Positions 13,107 to 26,687 are shown, counted from the stretch's first letter. The stretch: 64,000 nt of DNA from Urechis unicinctus (GCA_034190875.2 CM067344.1:19163112-19227111); one strand, 5' to 3'. A program made the numbers and translations. The notes: generated by a model from the sequence alone, not told the origin.

Positions 13107-13685
13107 TTAAAGAGACTGTTCAGCCCCATATTTAGAACGAGGTTGCCTAGCAAGCTACTTGGCAACCGCACCTTGGAAACGAAAAATGTTAAGTTTTCAG
13201 ACTTTCAGTCGTTACGCGGCGCTGTGGTCTCAGAAAAAAGATCCTTACTTCGGCTGTCGCCATTTATGTTGTCGGACATTATCCTTCCTGCATGTCGGTC
13301 TAATCTGTGCACAATTATGCGCACAACTTGAATGAGTGAAGATTTTATGAAATCTACATTATGTAACCTAAGCGGAAGAATACACATCGTTAGCGAGGTA
13401 AATTCAGAGCGCGTTATGATTTACAGCTAACATTCGTGTGGTTCATGGTTTTAGGGAGGCACCGTTATCGATGGAACGACATAACTGAATAAAACAGATT
13501 TCCACAGTAGATAATGAATATTTCCAGTCAAATAATAATGTTAAAAACTTTTCAACATAATTTCCATCATGTAAACTCTGCGGCACAAATAAGAAGATGT
13601 CATTACTTACGTCTGCGTTAATCGTAGTAATGTAATAACGAAATGATCCCTGATTGCCTTATATGCGGCTGAACAGTCTCTTTAA
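13107..13685 (+). mobile_element. 571-bp non-autonomous TIR element with TTAA target duplication
   Basis: TTAA at 13,107-13,110 and at 13,682-13,685 flank a segment starting AGAGACTGTTCAGCCCCATA and ending in the near-perfect inverse, GCGGCTGAACAGTCTCT. Terminal repeats run about 21 bp. TTAA is the target of piggyBac and Kolobok elements. The interior has no transposase, so it is a MITE-like derivative. The right arm lacks it. Confidence 0.8.
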
Positions 13686-14869
13686 CAGACGCCGAGGCAC
13701 CAGACGCTGAATTGTTGATTTGATGGTATGTCGCCTGATGACGGGGGTGTATTTCGCGTCATTTCGTAATCACTACACCGCTAAGCGTAGCTATAAACTA
13801 TTTGCTCGAGACATTCACATGTCCCTGACAAGCCAACAAATGTAAGGATCGTAAACTGCGCGGACGCTGTGAAAGGCGAACTGCGTTCTATATGTGTACC
13901 CCAGATCGGGCAATTTATCAAGTTGACATTTATTTAATAGTGTACTTGTTATATTCGCTATTGTTAAGCCCATTGTGCGACGTGTTTTAGCAGCGGAAAA
14001 GCTCTGCGAAACGACGTTTTTCCCGCTCTCATAAATCGCAGTGACGTCAGCCCAGTATTCCCATGTCCTTTGTTTGTGTCACGGTAGCGCCACCTTACGA
14101 TTGGAGTGTATTATAACTAGGAAAGCGATCGCCACAGAGCCACTCGAAGTTGGCCCAAAGATCTTGTTATAATGAGATACCCCACTCGGACGTTTCTGTT
14201 GTGAAGCTCGCGACCAGCGCGCCACCTGGTTTCGTGGAAGCTAAAATGTAAACAAAAGCGCGTGGCTCAAAGGTAAAAAATAGATCGGCGATGGTATGTA
14301 CTCAATAATAACGCTGTATTTCTTAAATTTAACGATTCTTTGATAGAGCCAATACATAAAAACAAAGCCAATTACTATTGACACCCTTTTTATCAATTTG
14401 CGTGACGATTTATTAACTACAATAATTTTTTATGAACGTTTGAACAAAGTCGCATATATCAGCATCTACCCCAGGCCTAGCCCCGATTGGACGGTAAAAT
14501 ACATACTTACTCAGACGTCCTGTAGGGTTGAATTTACCCCTTTTTAAGACACAGTCGGACGTCTAGTAAACCCTTATTTGATATTTAAAGATAAATCTGA
14601 ATCATAGGTTTTGTCATATTTGCGGCTGAATATGAGAGGTTGATTTAAATACATGCTCATGATTTCCCGATTGTCACCCGAACCTCCACCAAATCAAGCA
14701 GCTGCATTGTCGGTTGATGGGGTGCCCTATGCAGACGTATGATTTTATTATGTAATACTGTATAATGTATTCTTGCTTATTTTGAATAACAATATAATAA
14801 CGAAATATTTCAGGACATAGCATATACTAAAAACATTGATGCAGCATGCATTTAATCACCATTAACTCT

Positions 14870-15690
<821 letters not shown>

Positions 15691-17366
15691 CTGATGTTCA
15701 CCATAATACATATTACAGAAAAATGACACCTGCATGATTCACATTGGAGTTTCTCTAATGAGATATCTTTGGCTAGAATGCTTACAACCCAGGCTTTCAC
15801 TGACAATGTTCCTTAAGCCTGCATAATACATCTACTAGTGATTTGCTTGGGACAACGAGCCCTTCCTTCGCACTTCTGTAATTCCTCTGGTCATGTATAT
15901 CATTGACTACAGAGATTGTGTTTATGCATATTGCACACAACTTAATTTCCGGGCAATATAGCCAGAAACATGTGGTAGAACATTCACTTCCTGGGTGGAA
16001 AGGCCTTTGTCAATTCAAACAGTTAATTGCAGCACAGAAATACCCATTTGTGTTTGACTTCTAGTCAGACATACTCGCGAGTCATAACGAAGTTGGTTGG
16101 CTGCTGCGCGTCGAGTAGCTTCCACAAACGTAGGGGGTGCTGCCTACACGGCGTCACGGAATTTGTCGGGCGAATTGCCGAGTGGGGTATCTTATTATAA
16201 CAAGATCTTTGGTTGGCCCTCTTAGCGTAGCTATAAATTCTTAGGTGATAACACGACGGCGATGGATGGGGATGATGCCATCATTGATGGTGTTGGATGG
16301 ACAACTGGCCGTTGCTGGGACAAAGGCCTAAAGATTTCAGGGAGACAAAAAGAACAAACCAAAACAAACAAACAAGATAACTTGTCATCCGCCAGTGCAA
16401 AGAAAAGAACGCCGGCGAATCAATTTCCAAATACAGATCTAGATAATGCAGATAAATGATTAAACATTCCTTAGTAGAAAACCTAACTGGAAATCAAAAG
16501 CAATAAAATCCTCTCATCTTGTTCACTGTATGTAGCAATATACCGTCCATAATCAGCCAGAAGGACAGAATTACGAAAATGAATCTAGTTTAACGTAAAT
16601 TAGCACATAGGAAAAGCAATTTTTTTTAAGGGAAAATAAATATGCGCACGTAAATGCATCACAATTCACAAAGAGCAAAATGCAGCCAATGAAAGGCAAT
16701 TTTGGAGATAAAAGTAAAAAAAAATACAATTTTGAAATAATCCTAGAATATATAGGCGAAATATATAGCTGATAAGAAGATGGACATTAGAAGGGTCAAG
16801 GGCTGGCAAATAACTGAAAACACTTAAACGATTTTATGATTATTTAAGGTGACGCAAAGCATTTGAATATCATTTAAGTTCGGTGATTTTAGCAGCATCC
16901 TAGCACCAGCTGGGTTTCGACAAGGTTCTCTGTTACCTATGTCACGTACCCTATGTTGGGTTTTATACAACAAACTCAACACCGGAACATTATATTGCAG
17001 CCGGAGGAATTGGTCAGTTCCCAGGTTAAAAAAAAAACTAGGCCAACTCGTGACCGATTCATTCACACGCATTTCGGTAGTTTCAGAATCGGCCAAAAAT
17101 TGGTCTTTTGTGGGCTTTCAATGCAATAAATGTTATTCCCTCGACCATATGAGCCAAGCCTCATTGAGTTCTTCTGCAATCCACGTTTTTCATTTGTTCT
17201 CACAGACCGAGGTGCTTAGGTTGGTATGTGCCAGGCCACTAGTGTCTGTGGAGGCCTGCTCCCGTTTCTCGATCAACACCGTGACAACATCTTTAGGGAA
17301 TGTTCAATATCTAAATACGGGTTATAGTTGATTTTGTTGTTCTTGGTACGTCTGGATGTGTGTGTG

Positions 17367-17422
17367 TGTGGGGGGGGGGGGGGGGGGGGGGGGGTGTGTG
17401 TGTGTGGGGGGGGGGGGGGGTG
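17367..17422 (+). repeat. poly-G / (TG)n tract
   Basis: Runs of more than 20 G and about 14 G separated by TGTGTGTGTG. A homopolymer like this is error-prone in sequencing and could form G-quadruplexes. The right arm has the C-rich complement near 33,040-33,082. Confidence 0.9.
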
Positions 17423-18243
17423 GTCATGTATTTCCAAACAGGCTCATGGAGGTGGTTATTCTTTTTTAAAAAGCCCACCTCAAAACTTGGTTTCACCAAC
17501 AGCAACAAAATGAACGAAAATAAGTGTGCGCGTGTGTGTGGTTAATGAGTATTCGCCAGCCATAAGCACTATTTTAGAATTGGTGAAATATTTATTGTAT
17601 TAAGTTATAAAGAAAGCGCAACTGTACTCGCAAAATTAATTATATCAGGCTGCAAGAAACATGTCAACATATCAAATCGTATTTCGGAAATAAATCTCAA
17701 AGGCAAAATCAGCATCTTATATAAACTGCTAACAGGTGTTTGTACAGTCAATCTACAATACACATAATAAATAATTAGTACAAAGAGCCAACTGACCAAA
17801 ACGAATACAGATTATTGTTTACAGAAATGCATCTCAAGGTACTTTCATCCAAATTTATTTTAACAACTACACAAATACGGAAACAATATAAGAATTGAAC
17901 CAAATCAACGTAAAAATGAATATTTTAGTTATATACATTGGTTTAGGGTGCATGTTTTTGAGTAGTTGCTTAAACAACAATTTGCAACTTAGTATCGACT
18001 GGGTCCAGTAACTACGCATTCGCAATTCCACCATTCTCTGGTTATAACGTTTTCATGTTTGGGTGCCTAATCATGTCTACCACGTCCCATAATTGGGGTA
18101 TCTAAAACGTCCCGTCAAATATAGGAATTAAAGTCTGAAAGCAGTAAGGAATCGGTCACAGGAGACTATTGGCATCCCTTGATGTAGTGTGGTGCATGAC
18201 GAGAACGTTTCCTTCATGTAATAACATCTTTCAAGCTTGGTTC

Positions 18244-18371
18244 TTAGCTTGCACGCGTCGATAACTCTTGTGGAGCTTTCGTGGCCCATTCTTGCCAGGA
18301 ACCATCGTACACGGCCACATCATCGTTGTCATATAGTCGGGTGACCAGTGCAGCCGTACATGCAGTCACAC
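18244..18371 (-). pseudogene. orphan last exon of a rhodanese/mercaptopyruvate-sulfurtransferase gene
   Basis: The exon starts after a TATCAG acceptor and encodes [20 protein letters not shown], then [14 protein letters not shown], and ends in TAA at 18,246-18,244. This is the C-terminal catalytic-loop half (GVTAC) and the DVAVYDGSW signature of thiosulfate/3-mercaptopyruvate sulfurtransferases, enzymes that move sulfane sulfur through an active-site Cys. This copy is open (126 coding bp plus a split codon), unlike the right-arm copy, which has lost one G. The upstream exons are absent on this side because the duplicated block ends near 18,535. It cannot make an enzyme alone. Confidence 0.85.
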
Positions 18372-18535
18372 CTGATAGCATAGGGACAATGTTAAATTAG
18401 TATGTAAAGATTATATGGGTTGGAATAAGAGCGATATGGCGAAGTGAGTTAGCGCAATTAAGCTTGTAAATAAAACTTTGAGATTGAGTTTTGTAATTTC
18501 AGCGCGGACATTATTGTGCGAATCAAAGCAGCTGT

Positions 18536-19500
18536 TATAAATGTGATTTTGTACCCGGATTCTCCACCAGTTGTTCTACGAGTGATTTTGAAGTTTCTTA
18601 GAAGTTCATCGTGGTGCAGAACTCGAAGACTTTTATAATCTTGATAATTATAGTTTATTGCCTCTCGTATAGTCTTCGCTCTCCTGGCAAGCTTCTTCTC
18701 CTCCTCGTGCCCCCAATGTCCTTCCTTTTATCCCCACCCTGGAACTCAACCACTCCCCCAACCAGTCGTATGGACTATCGTCATTGGTCACGACTGGTCA
18801 CCTGGTTGGAGTGTATGCGAGTGATTGGTTCGGTGTTGGGGACGCCAGGTGGAACACAGGCGGCACTGGAGATTAGCAAGCTGAGACTAATCCAACCATG
18901 TCCATTGTAATTAGATAGTAGACACCCGGTATTAGTGTCAATTCGAATTAATGGTGGGGATTGCTTTAGATCAAAGGGATTAAAAATGTTGTTGTTACCA
19001 TCAGATAGATAAAAGGGATAGAGTTTGTAAAGAATTTATACCATCAAAAGGGGTCATAAGTCTGAATAATTTACGTGTGGAATAAGGGCTTTGATATAGA
19101 AATTTTGAAAATACCGTCATAACATACTCCCCATCCTTAGGAAAGTTAAGCTTACACTGCTTAACAACACGAATGTGTGAAGGTGGGAGTAAATGGACAT
19201 GATTGGAGTAGAACATATACAAGCAAAGATGACAATAATAACAACAGAAATTTGTAAATTACTAAAGATTGAAATAACAAAAGCAATTTTCTTATAGGGA
19301 AATTGAAATATAATAATTTAGAGAAATATAGTTTTAAGTTAAAAATGTTATTTTAGTTAGTTTCCTTGTAATATTGAATACAACGTAAGAAAATATAAAA
19401 ATGAGGTACATTATCACTATGTCATGCAATATTAAACAATGAGTATGACGAGTCTAATAATAGGCAATATATCAATGCCACGAATATACATGTATGTAAA
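18536..19500. other. unannotated stretch inside the spacer
   Basis: Begins where homology to the right arm stops. I see no gene or repeat I can name. Confidence 0.5.
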
Positions 19501-19504
19501 TGAT

Positions 19505-19870
19505 GTAGTAGGTAACAACCATCGCCCCACATCGACTATCACCCCACATCGACCACCACCCCACTTCGACCACTACCCCACATCAACCACCATCCAAACA
19601 TCAACCACCACCCATTGACCATCACCCCACACCGACCATCACCAACAGCAACCACCCCGTCCAAACATCGACCACTCCCACCCATCGACCATCACCCCAC
19701 ATAGACCATCGACCTACATCGACCCCCCATCCCACATCGGCCACTGCTCCCATCGACCACCACCCCACATCGACCGCTGTTCAAACATCCACCACCACAC
19801 CTATTGACCATCACCACCCCACATCAACCATCACCCCACATCGACCATCACCCTACATCAACCACCATTA
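19505..19870 (+). repeat. CCCCACATCGACCA minisatellite
   Basis: About 18-20 degenerate tandem copies of a unit near CATCACCCCACATCGACCA, with CACC/CATC variants. Confidence 0.9.
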
Positions 19871-20070
19871 TCTTGACCTTTAACTAAGGTACATTGACCT
19901 CAAACTAAGGTCAAGGTCATCGAAAATGGGAAAATATAAAATCCCCAAAATGTCCGGGGATTATTGTTCGATCTTCACAAAATTTACACCATTGTGTAGC
20001 TCAATTAAATTGACAACTTTCCTCTATATATTGTGTTTAAAATAATCAATAATTTTCACTAGCGTCTGTC
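19870..20070 (+). repeat. dispersed repeat unit, copy 1
   Basis: Contains AAGGTCAAGGTCATCGAAAA, TCCCCAAAATGTCCGGGGAT, ACAAAATTTACACCATTGTG and AGCTCAATTAAATTGACAAC. The same string of motifs recurs at 20,590-20,935 on the other side of the (GTAT)n tract. Confidence 0.75.
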
Positions 20071-20071
20071 T

Positions 20072-20415
20072 ATGTGTGTGTATGTATGTATGTATGTATG
20101 TATGTATGTATGTATGTATGTATGTATGTATGTATGTATGTATGTATGTATGTATGTATGTATGTATGTATGTATGTATGTATGTATGTATGTATGTATG
20201 TATGTATGTATGTATGTATGTATGTATGTATGTATGTATGTATGTATGTATGTATGCCTGTATGTATGTGTATGTATGTGTATGTGTGTATGTCTGTATG
20301 TATGTATGTATGTATGTATGTATGTATGTATGTATGTCTGTATGTATGTATGTATGTATGTCTGTGTATGTATGTATGTCTGTATGTATGTGTGTCTGTA
20401 TGTATGTATGTATGT

Positions 20416-20461
<46 letters not shown>

Positions 20462-20580
20462 CTGTATGTCTGTATGTATGTCTGTCTGTATGTATGTCTG
20501 TATGTATGTATGTCTGTCTGTATGTATGTATGTATGTATGTATGTATGTATGTATGTATGTATGTATGTATGTATGTATG
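20072..20580 (+). repeat. (GTAT)n microsatellite
   Basis: About 510 bp of TATG/TGTA tetranucleotide with TCTG variants and an internal (TG)n. All long frames here are repeat artefacts. Confidence 0.97.
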
Positions 20581-20589
20581 AATGCATAT

Positions 20590-20940
20590 GCATGCATGCA
20601 GCTCAATTAAATTGCCAACTTTCCTCTATATATATCATGTTGTAAATTATCAATAATTTTCTGACCAAAACAACTAATTACATGCAGGTGGTAAATTCCC
20701 GATTGCCTTAAATTCAGATGAAATTTTTTTTTATTTTAAAAGGTCGACAACAATGTGGCGCAGAACCCAGAATCTTTCCTTCGACCTTGACCTAACGTCA
20801 AGGTCATCGAAAATGTGAAAATCTCAAATCCCTAATAACTCCGGGAAATATAGCTCGATCTTTACACAATATACACCATTTTGCAAACTTCTTGGTGAAT
20901 ATATCGCGTTGTAAAATCTCAATAGTTTACCCAAGCGCCT
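20590..20940 (+). repeat. dispersed repeat unit, copies 2 and 3
   Basis: 20,600-20,660 repeats AGCTCAATTAAATTG and the following ACTTTCCTCTATATA. 20,790-20,930 repeats GTCAAGGTCATCGAAAATG, CTCCGGGAAATATAGCTCGA and TACACCATTTTGCA. Together with copy 1 this is an interrupted tandem of one element split by the microsatellite. Confidence 0.7.
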
Positions 20941-21703
20941 AAGGTCGAAAAATCGTAGTATCATTCCAAATGTTAAGAAAATTAACCCAAAAAATTCAGT
21001 TGCCTATGGTAAATATTGGTTAAATAGTCATAATAATTAGGTCTATTGCTGTTTTGGACAGCGCAAATAGAATAGGGAAATTTTATCGATGTCGATGACG
21101 TCACTTCTAGTTCAGTACGCATTTTATTTATAGTGGAAAAGAAATCGGAAGTTAACGTGGCGTAACTCCGTCGTAAATGGTCCTATCGTAGTAATTTTGT
21201 CAATCGAGGGTAGCCCATTCTATCCATTCTAACTCTATACTCGCTATTGTCGCGTAACTGCGGGTCCTTTGGCGGGAACCACCTTTGACGCGCTGCGCGT
21301 ATTTTCGCGCCCGGTGTGCCCGCGTCTGCGCTGCAACGAGTTGACTTCAAAGTAATTTGTGCGCACATAGCGACGAATGATTTCCGTTGAGTTTAGATCA
21401 AAGTCACACCTCATATACGAATATAAATGACCTAAGGTTCAGAAAGAAAATAAATTTCCACTTGGTCTCTGGCCTGTGCTACCCAAGATCAAGATGAAAT
21501 CTAAAGGATTTGTCAAGGCGAGCGTGCTAGAACAAAGAAGAGCATCTGCAGCTCGGATGGTGAATCTAAATAAAGCAGTTATCAGCAGTTGTGAGCATGA
21601 TCTTCGATCTGATGAATGTGGTGATGATGTGTCTTTTGGAATTTATACTGTTCGGAAATTGATAGTGTCTTTCTTACTTACTAGTCGTTATGTTGTTTGC
21701 TAT

Positions 21704-22034
21704 GTATATGGCAATGACATAATATTTTGTACTTAATGGTTAGAGGTAGTACATATGTGCCGCGCGACTTATATATTTTTTTCGGCCATCTTGTCTTGTA
21801 TGACGGGTTTTTTGAAATGTTCCTCATACTTGTACGACGGGGGGTATGTTTTTGAGCTTCAATCTGTACGAGGGGTTATACATTCGCATAATACCTGTCA
21901 ACGACGGGGTATGCTTTTGGCCATTTTGACCTTGTACGACGGGTACGGGTTTTCGAGGTCTCGCGGCACACCCCTATCCAGAATAAGGCCAAGTGCCCCC
22001 CCGGGGTATATGGCAATGACATAATATTTTGTAC
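21704..22034 (+). repeat. degenerate TACGACGGGGTATG array flanked by a direct repeat
   Basis: Several 35-50-bp degenerate copies of TTGTACGACGGGGTATGTTT lead into a terminus-like end, GGCCAAGTGCCCCCCCGGG, at about 22,003. TATGGCAATGACATAATATT plus TTGTAC stands immediately before (21,706-21,732) and after (22,008-22,033) the array. This looks like one end of a DNA transposon with subterminal repeats. Confidence 0.65.
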
Positions 22035-22139
22035 GTCAATTTTAAAATTATATGTTATACAAATAAACATATATATTTCATAATAATTCATAGCAGTCAT
22101 TGTATGTCATTTTTAAAATTTTTGAATAGTTTTGTGATC

Positions 22140-22400
22140 ATTTTTTAAAATTCTGTTCATAGTACATATATCACTGCACCATATTACCAACTTTAATTCA
22201 AAAGTCAGATGTCAAATTTTATTTATGGAGGTTTGAATATTGTAATAGACCGCACTCACGGAATACAACAGAAAATCCATTGTGGCTTCCCATAGACTAC
22301 GCGGACCTATCATTTTTTGAATTTCTGTTCATAGTAAATATATCACTGCACCATATTACCAAGTTTACTTCACTTTACTTTATGGAGGTTTGCCACCATT
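22140..22400 (+). repeat. short tandem duplication around CACTGCACCATATTACCAA
   Basis: TTCTGTTCATAGTA and ATATATCACTGCACCATATT occur at about 22,150 and again at about 22,322, each followed by TATGGAGGTTTG. The period is about 170 bp. Confidence 0.7.
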
Positions 22401-22849
22401 CTGGAGAAAAACTAACAATAAATTCATAAATGGCTTGCCGTAGAGTGCGGCGAGACATCATTCTTTTCTTGATTATTTGTAAAGCAGACATTGTTCTGTC
22501 TGTATGTCAAATATAATGTAATTCGCTGAATGAACTTTTCTATAGAACCAAAATATCATCAAAAACGCATAATTCCCATTGGCTTGATCTTAAATTCGTC
22601 ATACTCAGAAATTTACACCCGTGACCTATACTTTTTATTTTTCATTTCTTTAGCTTTATATACGAGCTTACTCTGTGCAAAAAATCGTGAAAATCTATGT
22701 ACGAATTTAGAACTGTCGCAATTGACTTTAATCATCATAAATCTGATATGTTGGCGCCTATGACAATAATGCCGTAGATTCTCGGCGAGTCACATAGAAG
22801 GAAGGAAATCTCGACATACTGAAACAAAATATATTATAGATGGGAAGAG

Positions 22850-23020
22850 AACAACATGCCCCCGTCGTACAACACGAAGACCAAAACAATACCCTTCGTG
22901 CAGATTGCAGCAGGAAAATATACCTCGTTGTACGAGGCCCAACAAAACCCGTAGTAAAAGCCGAGAGGCCGAAAAAACATACCCCGTGGCGCAGAACATA
23001 TATACTACCTCCATACACTT
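22850..23020 (-). repeat. second TACGACGGGGTATG array, opposite orientation
   Basis: Read on the minus strand it starts AGGTAGTATATATG, parallel to AGGTAGTACATATG at the start of the 21.74-kb array. It then repeats ACGGGGTATGTTTTTTCGGC-like units. No terminus is seen on this copy. Confidence 0.65.
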
Positions 23021-23121
23021 AAGTGGTCCCCCCACCACCCCCACCCCATCAATCCCACCCCCTGGGGGTACGGGGGTAGGATTGGTCCACTGTATCCTCC
23101 TGCATGTCGTAACAGGTGACA

Positions 23122-23544
23122 TCCCCAGATGTACGCGTAAGTAAATAATAACATCATTGGATTATATATATCTCTAACTAGCATGAGTGACCACAACAAA
23201 CCTTGGCAAAAACCACAAGATGTTCAAGAAATGACTTTGGAAATGTAGCACAATTCAAACAACCGGAAGATGCTATTTACTAATAATAATATTATCTATA
23301 TTTCCCATGATGCAACACGGGAAAGTGACTTAAACCAAATAAAACCCTAAATATTGCAAAACCCTTCTTAAATATTGTTTAGCCCCTAAAATATACTCAA
23401 ACACAAAAACATCAGATCAAGCGGATAACCAGTAAAAAGAATAATACTAAATAAGTCATAACTGAAACCGAAACCCGGGTGTGGTGCAACCTTTAAACCA
23501 AAACATGCATACAAGGTAATTACATCAAAAGTGCTGTCGCTACA
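23122..23544 (-). repeat. 3' LTR of the Gypsy element, outer part missing
   Basis: On the minus strand it starts TGTAGCGACAGCAC right after the polypurine tract and runs to 23,122. The block 23,122-23,277 matches 29,840-30,003 almost base for base. The outer (R-U5) part is missing. Confidence 0.75.
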
Positions 23545-23556
23545 CTGCCCCCACCA
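23545..23556 (-). promoter_or_regulatory. polypurine tract of the Gypsy element
   Basis: Minus strand TGGTGGGGGCAG stands directly before the TGTAGCG start of the 3' LTR, as expected for the plus-strand primer site. Confidence 0.65.
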
Positions 23557-23794
23557 AAAATAACTAGTTTGAACCAAACTATTATACAAGCAAGTAAAAT
23601 CAGAATACATATCAAAAACAAAACATTGTTGCCAGAGTCCACCTTTAACTAGCCTAGTCCATGTGCATCCGGAGGGCCCTTATACTTGAGTTTCCTGGCA
23701 CATCTTGCACTTGATCTGTGGAGGACGATTTAAATAAGGAATTAAAATGGCAATACATGTGCATTTATGTACAGTTGTCTCTACTAAATGATCT

Positions 23795-25373
23795 CTAATC
23801 CCACCCAAATCTCTGAGGGGGTCTTTGCCTTCGTTTAGATTTAACAGTGTTATTTGGTTGTTTATTCACAGGGCCAGGGGACACATCAGTGTCCGAGTGC
23901 GAATCAGATGCAGTACTGGCTGAAGAACTGGCCTGGTTTGCATGGGGTAAATCTGGTGGTAAATCTGCCGACACATCAGGCTGGCCCCTCTGTCCCCGGT
24001 AATTGGAACTATCAAAATTGGGAACAACCCGATTGTTGTCAGCCCAGGGGACTGGTTCATCTTGCCCATGGTACACCTTTATATCATTGATATGTACAGT
24101 GATTGGTTTGACCCCTGGCTCTTCCTGCAGAGTGTACGTGACCGCATTGGGCTGGCCAACGACCAGGTATGGTCCTCTGTATGGGGATGCTAGTTTATTG
24201 CCAACAAGGGCAGCAGGGTAGTACCTCAGAACCCTATCTCCTATTTTTAGTTCCCTATTCTCTGCCCTTTTGTCATAGCCCAGGTTTTGTCTCCTAGCGC
24301 TTTGCCGAGATGGGTTCTTGCCCTTTCAAAGTTTATTTGATGGGCTTTTCGTACCCATTCAACATATTCAACAGGACACGATGGCCTTTCATCAGGGGGT
24401 TTGAACATTAAGTCAATTGGCACTGACTCTTCCCCTCCAAACATTAACAAATTTGGACTGCAGTTTGTGCTTTCATGTACCGTAGCCCTGTAAGCACTGA
24501 GAACATATGGCAAATGATCGTCCCAAGTTTCAGGGCCCTCTTCACACAGTTTGGCCAGCATAGCCAATAGTGTTCTATTGAAACGTTCCACTTGACCGTC
24601 AGACTGTGGATGATAAGGTGTGGTACGGGTCTGTGTGATATTCAGCAGTTTGCAAATTTCCCGGGTAAGTATTGATTGGAATTCAGGTCCCTGGTCTGAG
24701 TGGATAAGATGAGGACAACCAAACCTACAGAAGACCTGTGTCACAAGCACATCAGCAACAGTAACGGCCTGGTGGTCTTCTAGAGCATATGCCTCAGTCC
24801 ACTTTGAGAAGTAATCAGTGACAACCAGAACACATGTGTTGCCGTTGTCAGTTTCTGCCGGCATACTGAAGATATCTGCAGCAATCCTTTCCCACGGAGC
24901 ACTGGAGGGACTCGGCTCTGCACCAGTGGTGCACAACGCCTGCCTTGCCTAGATTTACTCTTCTGACACGGTGAGCATTCTTGACACCATCTCGCCACAT
25001 CACTACGGATGCCGGGCCACCAGAACCTTGTTTCAAATTTGGACTGTGTCTTCCTTATACCCATGTGCCCGCCAGTTCGGTGGCTGTGCAATAAAGCAAA
25101 TGCCTCCTTTTTCAGTCGTGATGGAGTACCAAGCTTCAACTGTGATTTTCCATCGATAGTACAATGCCAATACAGTATCCCTCCATGCAATTCCAGTTCG
25201 TCAAACAAAACCCACAACCGCTTTAGATGTGAGCTTTTTCCTTGGACATTGTCCCAAGGGGGACGCTTCTCATCTTCCTTCCATCCTACAGCATGTCCTA
25301 TGTCTTGGTCTTCCCTTTGCCTTTGTACATTCCTCTCACAATGCTTGCAGTCCGAACAGGGTATTCGGGACAA
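23795..25373 (-). pseudogene. pol: integrase of the Gypsy element
   Basis: The N-terminal zinc domain has HSHRTGGHMG and CQECSPCQ (H2C2). The DDE core shows Asp in AADIFSMP, Asp in LIHSDQGPEF and Glu in PQSDGQVERFNRTL. The GPY region PYRGPYLVVGQPNA and an acidic-then-basic tail ending at 23,795 follow. Frame changes fall near 24,900 and 24,250, so the domains are recognisable but not one frame. Confidence 0.88.
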
Positions 25374-25821
25374 ACCGTCTGCATTGTTGCGGACCTACCT
25401 TCCCAGCCCTATGTACTATCTTAATGTCAAAGGTTCCCAATATCTCAAGCCAGCGTGCCATTTGGCCTTCTAGGCTACGAAAATTCATCAGCCATCTCAA
25501 TGCCCCATGGTCCGAACGAACTAATGTATGTCGGCCATAAACATAGTGGTGGAAGTTCTTGAGAGCAGCCACGACCGCCAGCAATTCTCTGCAGGTTACA
25601 CAGTATCGCCTTTCCTCCTTTGTGAAGCAACAACTGTAATAGGCGATAACTCGTTCAACACCATCTTGCCTCTGAGACAATACTGCACCCATAGCATTGT
25701 TATTAGCGTCAACGTCAAGTATCAACTGACCCTGGGAGGATGGATAGCCCAACACAGGAGAATCACACAATTTGGCCTTTAGTATTTCAAATGAATCCCG
25801 TGCAAACGAATGGTCTGTCAA
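25336..25821 (-). pseudogene. pol: RNase H region of the Gypsy element
   Basis: Shows the Ty3-type RNase H features LILDVDANNNAMGAVLSQ, AYYSCCFTKEERRY and VRSDHGALRWLMNF. It follows the RT in normal order, after a frame change. The tether region then continues out of frame into integrase. Confidence 0.85.
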
Positions 25822-26687
25822 TTTCTGTCAACTTATGAAGTGGTCTGGCAATGTCTGCAAAACCTTTGACGAACTTGCGATAGTAAAAACAAAGACCAAC
25901 GAAACTTCTGACATCAGTCACATTTTGAGGTTGAGGCCACTTGGTGATTGCCTTGACTTTTCTGAAATCGGTCTTAATACCTCGGTTAGACACAATATGG
26001 CCTAGGTACTCGCTGGCTGGAAAAGTTGACATTTTGTTGGGGCAATCTTAAGTCCAGCCTGCTGTATTCGGCCATGAACCTGACCCATGTGCCCTATATG
26101 GTTTTCAAATGTATCAGAGAAGATGATAATGTCGTCAAGATAAACAAGACAAGGTTTCCAGTGGAGCCCTGCTCCATCAGCCTCTCAAAGTTGGCTGGTG
26201 CAGAAACTAGACCAAATGGCATTACTTTGAACTGCCATAGGCCACTCAGAGTGCAAAAAGCAGTCTTCTCTTTGTCTCTCGGATCAATTTCAACCTGCCA
26301 ATAGCCTTGTGCAAGAACCATGTGAAGTGTGGAGAACCATTTGGCACCACCCAACAAATCCAAGGAATCGTCGATCCTTGGTATGGGATAACTATACTTG
26401 GTGGTCACCGAGTTAAGCTTATGGTAATCCACACAGAACCTCAGAGTGTTGTCTTTCTTCCTTACTAGGACAACAGGAGAAGCCCAATGACTACAGGATG
26501 GTTCAATTACACCGTGATCCAACATCCTTTGTATCTCTTTCTCGGCTTCTGGTCGCAGAGAAATGGGTATCCGACGTGAATGTTGTTTGACTGGAGGTGC
26601 CCCGCCAGTATCAATTGTGTGTTTAACCAGTTTCATTCGACCAAATTCATCTTTGGACCTTGCAAACACACCTTCAAACCTACACAA
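25787..26687 (-). pseudogene. pol: reverse transcriptase of the Gypsy element
   Basis: Signatures in order: VIEPSCSHWASPVVLVRKKD, LRFCVDYHKLNSVT, AQGYWQVEIDP, MPFGLVSAPANF, then the catalytic YLDD box near 26,130, then the thumb region EYLGHIVSNRGI and FYYRKFVKGFA. The YLDD box lies in a different frame from the preceding domain, and a second frame change follows, so no active enzyme can be made. Confidence 0.9.

Noticed and set aside
16939-17331. 130-codon open frame in the left arm
   Set aside because: The right-arm copy differs by frame-breaking indels and stops; no conserved protein pattern.
20024-20645. Long frames of Cys-Met-Tyr-Val or His-Thr-Tyr-Ile repeats on both strands
   Set aside because: They are translations of the (GTAT)n microsatellite and exist in all frames.
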